Shown: positions 14,708-17,167 of the stretch, piece after piece
Position numbering within the stretch: position 1 is the first letter of the stretch
Layout: each line of letters starts with the position of its first letter
NCBI GenBank assembly: GCA_964461835.1
Contig: CAYWVO010000056.1
Location: forward strand, 1 to 17,167
Length of the DNA stretch: 17,167 nucleotides
Direction of reading: 5' to 3'
Source: CAYWVO01 sp964461835
Lineage (GTDB): Bacteria; Zixibacteria; MSB-5A5; WJJR01; JAJRUJ01
The notes under the pieces: model-generated
The model's database searches: none
The model's input: the letters and a program-made list of their open reading frames with translations, nothing else
What the model was told of the DNA's origin: nothing
Position numbers and translations under genes: made by a program

Positions 14708-14736
14708 CGAGTCTGTGCATGTTGGCACATTAAAAT
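14708..14736 (+). promoter_or_regulatory. Possible promoter and operator before the dehydrogenase gene
   Basis: TAAAAT at 14731-14736 matches five of six -10 positions and lies 24 bases before the ATG. The corresponding -35 region is poor. Immediately upstream of the -10, TGTGC (14714-14718) and GCACA (14725-14729) form an inverted repeat around 6 bases, a typical place for a regulator. An alternative is TTGACA at 14658-14663, which has only a weak -10 (GATAGC). The evidence is suggestive only. Confidence 0.35.
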
Positions 14737-14759
14737 GAGCCGCAAAATGAGGAGACTGT

Positions 14760-15884
14760 ATGGCGAAGTATAAGGTTGCGTGGATGCCGGGTGATGGTGT
14801 GGGCAATGACGTCATGGAAGCCGCCCGTTTGGTGCTGGATGCGATGAAGTTCGATGCGGAATATGTTCCGGCTGATATTGGCTGGGAATTCTGGCGCACC
14901 GAGGCCAATCCCCTGCCTGATCGAACAATCGAAACCCTGAAACAATGTGACTGCGCGCTCTTCGGGGCAATTACCTCCAAACCCAAAGAAGAAGCCGAAA
15001 ACGAGTTAATTCCCGAACTCCAGGGTAAAGGCCATGTCTATTCCAGCCCTATTGTCGGGCTGCGGCAGAGTTTCAACTTACATACCAACTTGCGCCCGTG
15101 CAAGGCGTTCCCCGGTAATCCGCTCAATTACCGGGATGACATCGACCTGGTGGTGTTCCGGGAAAACACCGAGGGGCTGTATGCCGGGGTGGAGTTTCAT
15201 CCGGTGCCCGACGCGGTGCGAAAATCCCTGGAGGACAACCACCCCAAGATGAAAAAATTTGCGGGTGTCGACTCGGCTGACATGGCCATGTCCGTCCGCA
15301 TCTTCACCCGCAAAGGCTGCCGGAGTATCGTGCGTCAGGCCTTTGAATACGCGAAGAAACACGGATATAAATCTGTCACGGTCGTAGAAAAGCCGAATGT
15401 CATTCGTGAAACCTCCGGTCTGATGGTGCGCGAGGCGCGCAAGATCGCCAAAGAGTATGACGGTATCGAACTGTGGGAGACTAACGTTGACGCCATGTGC
15501 ATGTGGCTGGTCAAGAATCCCCAGGATTACGGCGTCCTTGCGTCCTCCAATATGTTCGGCGATATTATTTCCGACCTTTGTGCACAGCTAGTCGGCGGAT
15601 TGGGTTTTGCGTCATCCGGTAATATCGGCGATAATTTTGCGGTCTTTGAGCCGACGCACGGGTCGGCCCCAAAATATGCCGGCACATATAAAGTCAATCC
15701 GATGGCAATGCTCTTGACCACCAAGCTGATGTTTGACTGGTTGGGTGAACTGGAGATGGCGGAGAAATTGGAGAATGCCATTGCCGAGGTTATCAAAGAG
15801 GCCAAGCTCCGCACCTACGACATGGGCGGCACCAGCACCTCCCTGGAGGTGGCCGAGGAAGTGGCGCAGAAGGCAACGGCATGA
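14760..15884 (+). CDS. Isocitrate/isopropylmalate dehydrogenase family enzyme, probably isocitrate dehydrogenase
   Basis: A 374-residue beta-decarboxylating dehydrogenase that oxidises a 2-hydroxy acid with NAD(P)+ and a divalent metal. The family features are GDGVG (11-15), the arginines in LRQSFNLHTNLRP (101-113), VVFRENTEGLYAG, the metal aspartates in NMFGDIISD, and the cofactor loop HGSAPKYAG. The FRENTEG form favours isocitrate over isopropylmalate (usually RELTGG). S96 matches the substrate serine S113 of E. coli Icd, but the N115 position appears to be isoleucine. The lysine-tyrosine pair in APKYAG matches NADP-binding enzymes; NAD enzymes usually have Asp-Ile. AGGAG gives a good ribosome site. 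It stands after a 98-base gap from prmC and no leuCD or citrate-cycle genes are adjacent, so the substrate is not certain. Confidence 0.85.
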   Translation: MAKYKVAWMPGDGVGNDVMEAARLVLDAMKFDAEYVPADIGWEFWRTEANPLPDRTIETLKQCDCALFGAITSKPKEEAENELIPELQGKGHVYSSPIVGLRQSFNLHTNLRPCKAFPGNPLNYRDDIDLVVFRENTEGLYAGVEFHPVPDAVRKSLEDNHPKMKKFAGVDSADMAMSVRIFTRKGCRSIVRQAFEYAKKHGYKSVTVVEKPNVIRETSGLMVREARKIAKEYDGIELWETNVDAMCMWLVKNPQDYGVLASSNMFGDIISDLCAQLVGGLGFASSGNIGDNFAVFEPTHGSAPKYAGTYKVNPMAMLLTTKLMFDWLGELEMAEKLENAIAEVIKEAKLRTYDMGGTSTSLEVAEEVAQKATA

Positions 15885-15914
15885 AGGATAATCTATTCCT
15901 TGTTCGCGCCGCGC

Positions 15915-15943
15915 ATGGTGAGGTATAGACAGCTAATCACCAT
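15915..15943. repeat. Inverted repeat before the radical SAM gene
   Basis: ATGGTGA (15915-15921) and TCACCAT (15937-15943) are perfect 7-bp arms around 15 bases, about 23 bases before the radical SAM start codon. It might fold in the leader or bind a regulator. There is no T-run. Confidence 0.4.
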
Positions 15944-15966
15944 CGGGGACGCCGGGAGAAGATAAC

Positions 15967-16962
15967 GTGCCGAAATTAAGTACCGCACGCAAAATGCTGC
16001 TTGCCGGACGGACTGCCAAAAACCTGGCGACTGGCAAGCCAATCACCGTCTCCTTCGAGGTTACTTTTAACTGCAACGCCGACTGCCTGCATTGCAACTG
16101 GGGACTGTATATCAAGGAGCCACGTCTCGGCCCCGAATTCTGGGCGAACAAACTTGGTGAACTTCAACCGGCGGTGGCGCAGATTTCCGGCGGTGAACCA
16201 CTGCTCCGCAAAAATATCGTTGAGATCATCCAAGCAATGCGCGAACAGGATCCGCTGGCGGTGTTTGTTCTGACCACCAATGGACAATTGCTCACCGAGG
16301 AGAACTATTTCCGCCTGCGTGAGGCCGGCGTCGATGAATTCTCCTGTTCAATCGACTACCCGGATTCGCGGCATAACGAATACCGAAAACTAAAAAACAA
16401 CTTCGAGTATTTAAGCGATCTGGTCCCGCGATTGGCCGGTCATCACAATCAGGATATTGTCCTCGCCTGTGTGATTCAAAGTGATAATTTCAAATCTGCC
16501 CCGCAAATTGCTCAACTCGCCCGGGACTGGGGAGTGAAGGTCAACTTTTCAATCTACACCCATCTGCGGACCGGGAATACCGACCTGGGTATCAATTCCA
16601 ATGGCCAACTCGGCGAACTCCATAAGATCGTTGACCAATTGGTAAAGATGCAGTCAAATGGGTACCCAATTGTCACCTCCGAGTACAGCTTACGACGGGT
16701 ACTGGATTTTTACCGACAGGGCGCACTGCCGGACTGCCAGGCCGGGCGACGGTTCTTTATTGTCAATCCCTGGGGAAAACTCGCCCCGTGCGGCTTAATC
16801 CAGGGCCAATTCGATACGCAGGAAGAACTGTTGGAAAAATTCACCAAAGGCAACCGGTGCGAGTTGTGTTACACGGCAATCCGCGCCAACTGCGAAAAAT
16901 CCCCATCGCGCATGATCGCCGATGCGCTGCGCACCCTGCGCACCGGCAACAATTGCCAGTGA
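15967..16962 (+). CDS. Radical SAM protein of unknown substrate
   Basis: A 331-residue radical SAM enzyme. The [4Fe-4S] motif CxxxCxxC is at C36, C40 and C43 (FNCNADCLHCNWG). The SAM-binding ISGGEPLL follows at 73-80 and the barrel continues through about residue 215. The C-terminal region has further cysteines in PDCQAG, LAPCG and RCELCYTAIRANCEK, an arrangement like a SPASM or shortened twitch domain, so an auxiliary cluster is likely. Such enzymes often modify peptides or make cofactors or lipids, but I cannot assign this one. The start is GTG, with GGGAGAAG upstream. It follows the dehydrogenase by 82 bases. No small precursor peptide gene is evident beside it. Confidence 0.88.
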   Translation: MPKLSTARKMLLAGRTAKNLATGKPITVSFEVTFNCNADCLHCNWGLYIKEPRLGPEFWANKLGELQPAVAQISGGEPLLRKNIVEIIQAMREQDPLAVFVLTTNGQLLTEENYFRLREAGVDEFSCSIDYPDSRHNEYRKLKNNFEYLSDLVPRLAGHHNQDIVLACVIQSDNFKSAPQIAQLARDWGVKVNFSIYTHLRTGNTDLGINSNGQLGELHKIVDQLVKMQSNGYPIVTSEYSLRRVLDFYRQGALPDCQAGRRFFIVNPWGKLAPCGLIQGQFDTQEELLEKFTKGNRCELCYTAIRANCEKSPSRMIADALRTLRTGNNCQ

Positions 16963-17034
16963 CTCAGCACACCGGTAATGTACTAAGACCAAAGATTCCG
17001 ACACGCGTGAAATTTAGCAGGTTCATCCCGCATG

Positions 17035-17056
17035 TGCGCGGCAGACAGCCTGCCCG
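17035..17056. repeat. Palindromic GC-rich repeat, copy 1 (imperfect)
   Basis: TGCGCGGCAGACAGCCTGCCCG shares its ends TGCGCGGCAG and AGCCTGCCCG with copy 2, 98 bases on. The middle is shorter than in copy 2, so the arms pair less well here. CCTGCC at 17049-17054 can also pair with GGCAGG just downstream (17061-17066). Confidence 0.6.
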
Positions 17057-17132
17057 CCGTGGCAGGTCTCGTCTTCCCGTCCATCAAGTTTAGCAGAACG
17101 ATACATTAGCGTGTGGCAACCTCAAGGATCCG

Positions 17133-17158
17133 TGCGCGGCAGGCCTTTAGCCTGCCCG
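17133..17158. repeat. Palindromic GC-rich repeat, copy 2
   Basis: GGCAGGC (17138-17144) and GCCTGCC (17150-17156) form a perfect 7-bp stem around CTTTA. The flanks TGCGC and CG match copy 1. No T-run follows, so it is more like a dispersed REP/MITE-type element than an intrinsic terminator. Confidence 0.65.
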
Positions 17159-17167
17159 AACGATCGG

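Larger units (their letters stand above)
16963..17167. other. Gene-free right end of the window
   Basis: I see no convincing gene here. It holds two copies of a short GC-rich palindromic repeat (about 17035-17056 and 17133-17158) and a short shared TTTAGCAG motif upstream of each copy. Confidence 0.6.

Noticed and set aside
15915..15965. A 16-codon reading frame from ATG at 15915 ending just before the radical SAM start, as a possible leader or precursor peptide.
   Set aside because: It has no ribosome site, and its sequence (MVRYRQLITIGDAGRR) has no precursor-like features. The ATG is part of the inverted repeat.
10765..16962. A RiPP-type pathway formed by TldD/TldE, the Tat-signal ORF and the radical SAM gene.
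   Set aside because: TldD/TldE and a radical SAM enzyme can act in RiPP maturation, but they are separated by prmC and the dehydrogenase. No convincing precursor peptide, transporter or dedicated recognition element is present.

Overview
The window reads as a stretch of bacterial chromosome (about 55% G+C by eye) dominated by housekeeping genes. At the left edge is a scar of a mobile element. I cannot name the species. The ISC operon carries a DUF2480-like gene, a family I associate with Bacteroidota. The rpmE / DUF1385 / prfA / prmC cluster is widespread in bacteria. Together these point loosely to an uncultured lineage around the Bacteroidota/FCB group; this is inference.

Layout. (1) 1-968: a minus-strand tyrosine integrase lacking its C-terminal catalytic residues, next to the 3' end of a tRNA-Ser(CGA) gene (969-1055). 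This is the classic arrangement of an element integrated at a tRNA; the rest lies left of the window. (2) 1139-2096, minus strand: tadA (tRNA adenosine deaminase) and an overlapping four-helix membrane protein of unknown function. (3) 2361-8149, plus strand: a complete ISC iron-sulfur cluster operon. The order is Rrf2/IscR-like regulator, iscS, iscU, iscA, a short DUF2480-like gene, hscB, hscA, fdx. Gaps are short and several genes overlap. IscS supplies sulfur, IscU is the scaffold with an intact LPPVK chaperone motif, IscA is a carrier, HscB/HscA drive cluster transfer and the ferredoxin supplies electrons. The Rrf2 protein probably senses cluster status and controls the operon through a palindrome overlapping its promoter. 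(4) 8251-14661, plus strand: rpmE (zinc-type L31) with its own promoter and a strong terminator, a DUF1385 membrane protein, prfA (RF1), tldD and tldE (metalloprotease pair), a small and apparently frameshifted ORF with a Tat-type signal, and prmC, which methylates the GGQ motif of RF1. (5) 14760-16962: an isocitrate/isopropylmalate dehydrogenase family enzyme and a radical SAM protein of unknown substrate. (6) 16963-17167: no gene seen, but two copies of a short GC-rich palindromic repeat.

No CRISPR array, insertion sequence, rRNA or obvious defence system is present. The items most worth a second look are the DUF2480-like gene inside the ISC operon, the small Tat-signal ORF whose frame seems to break just before prmC, the truncated integrase at tRNA-Ser, and the palindromic repeats at the right edge.
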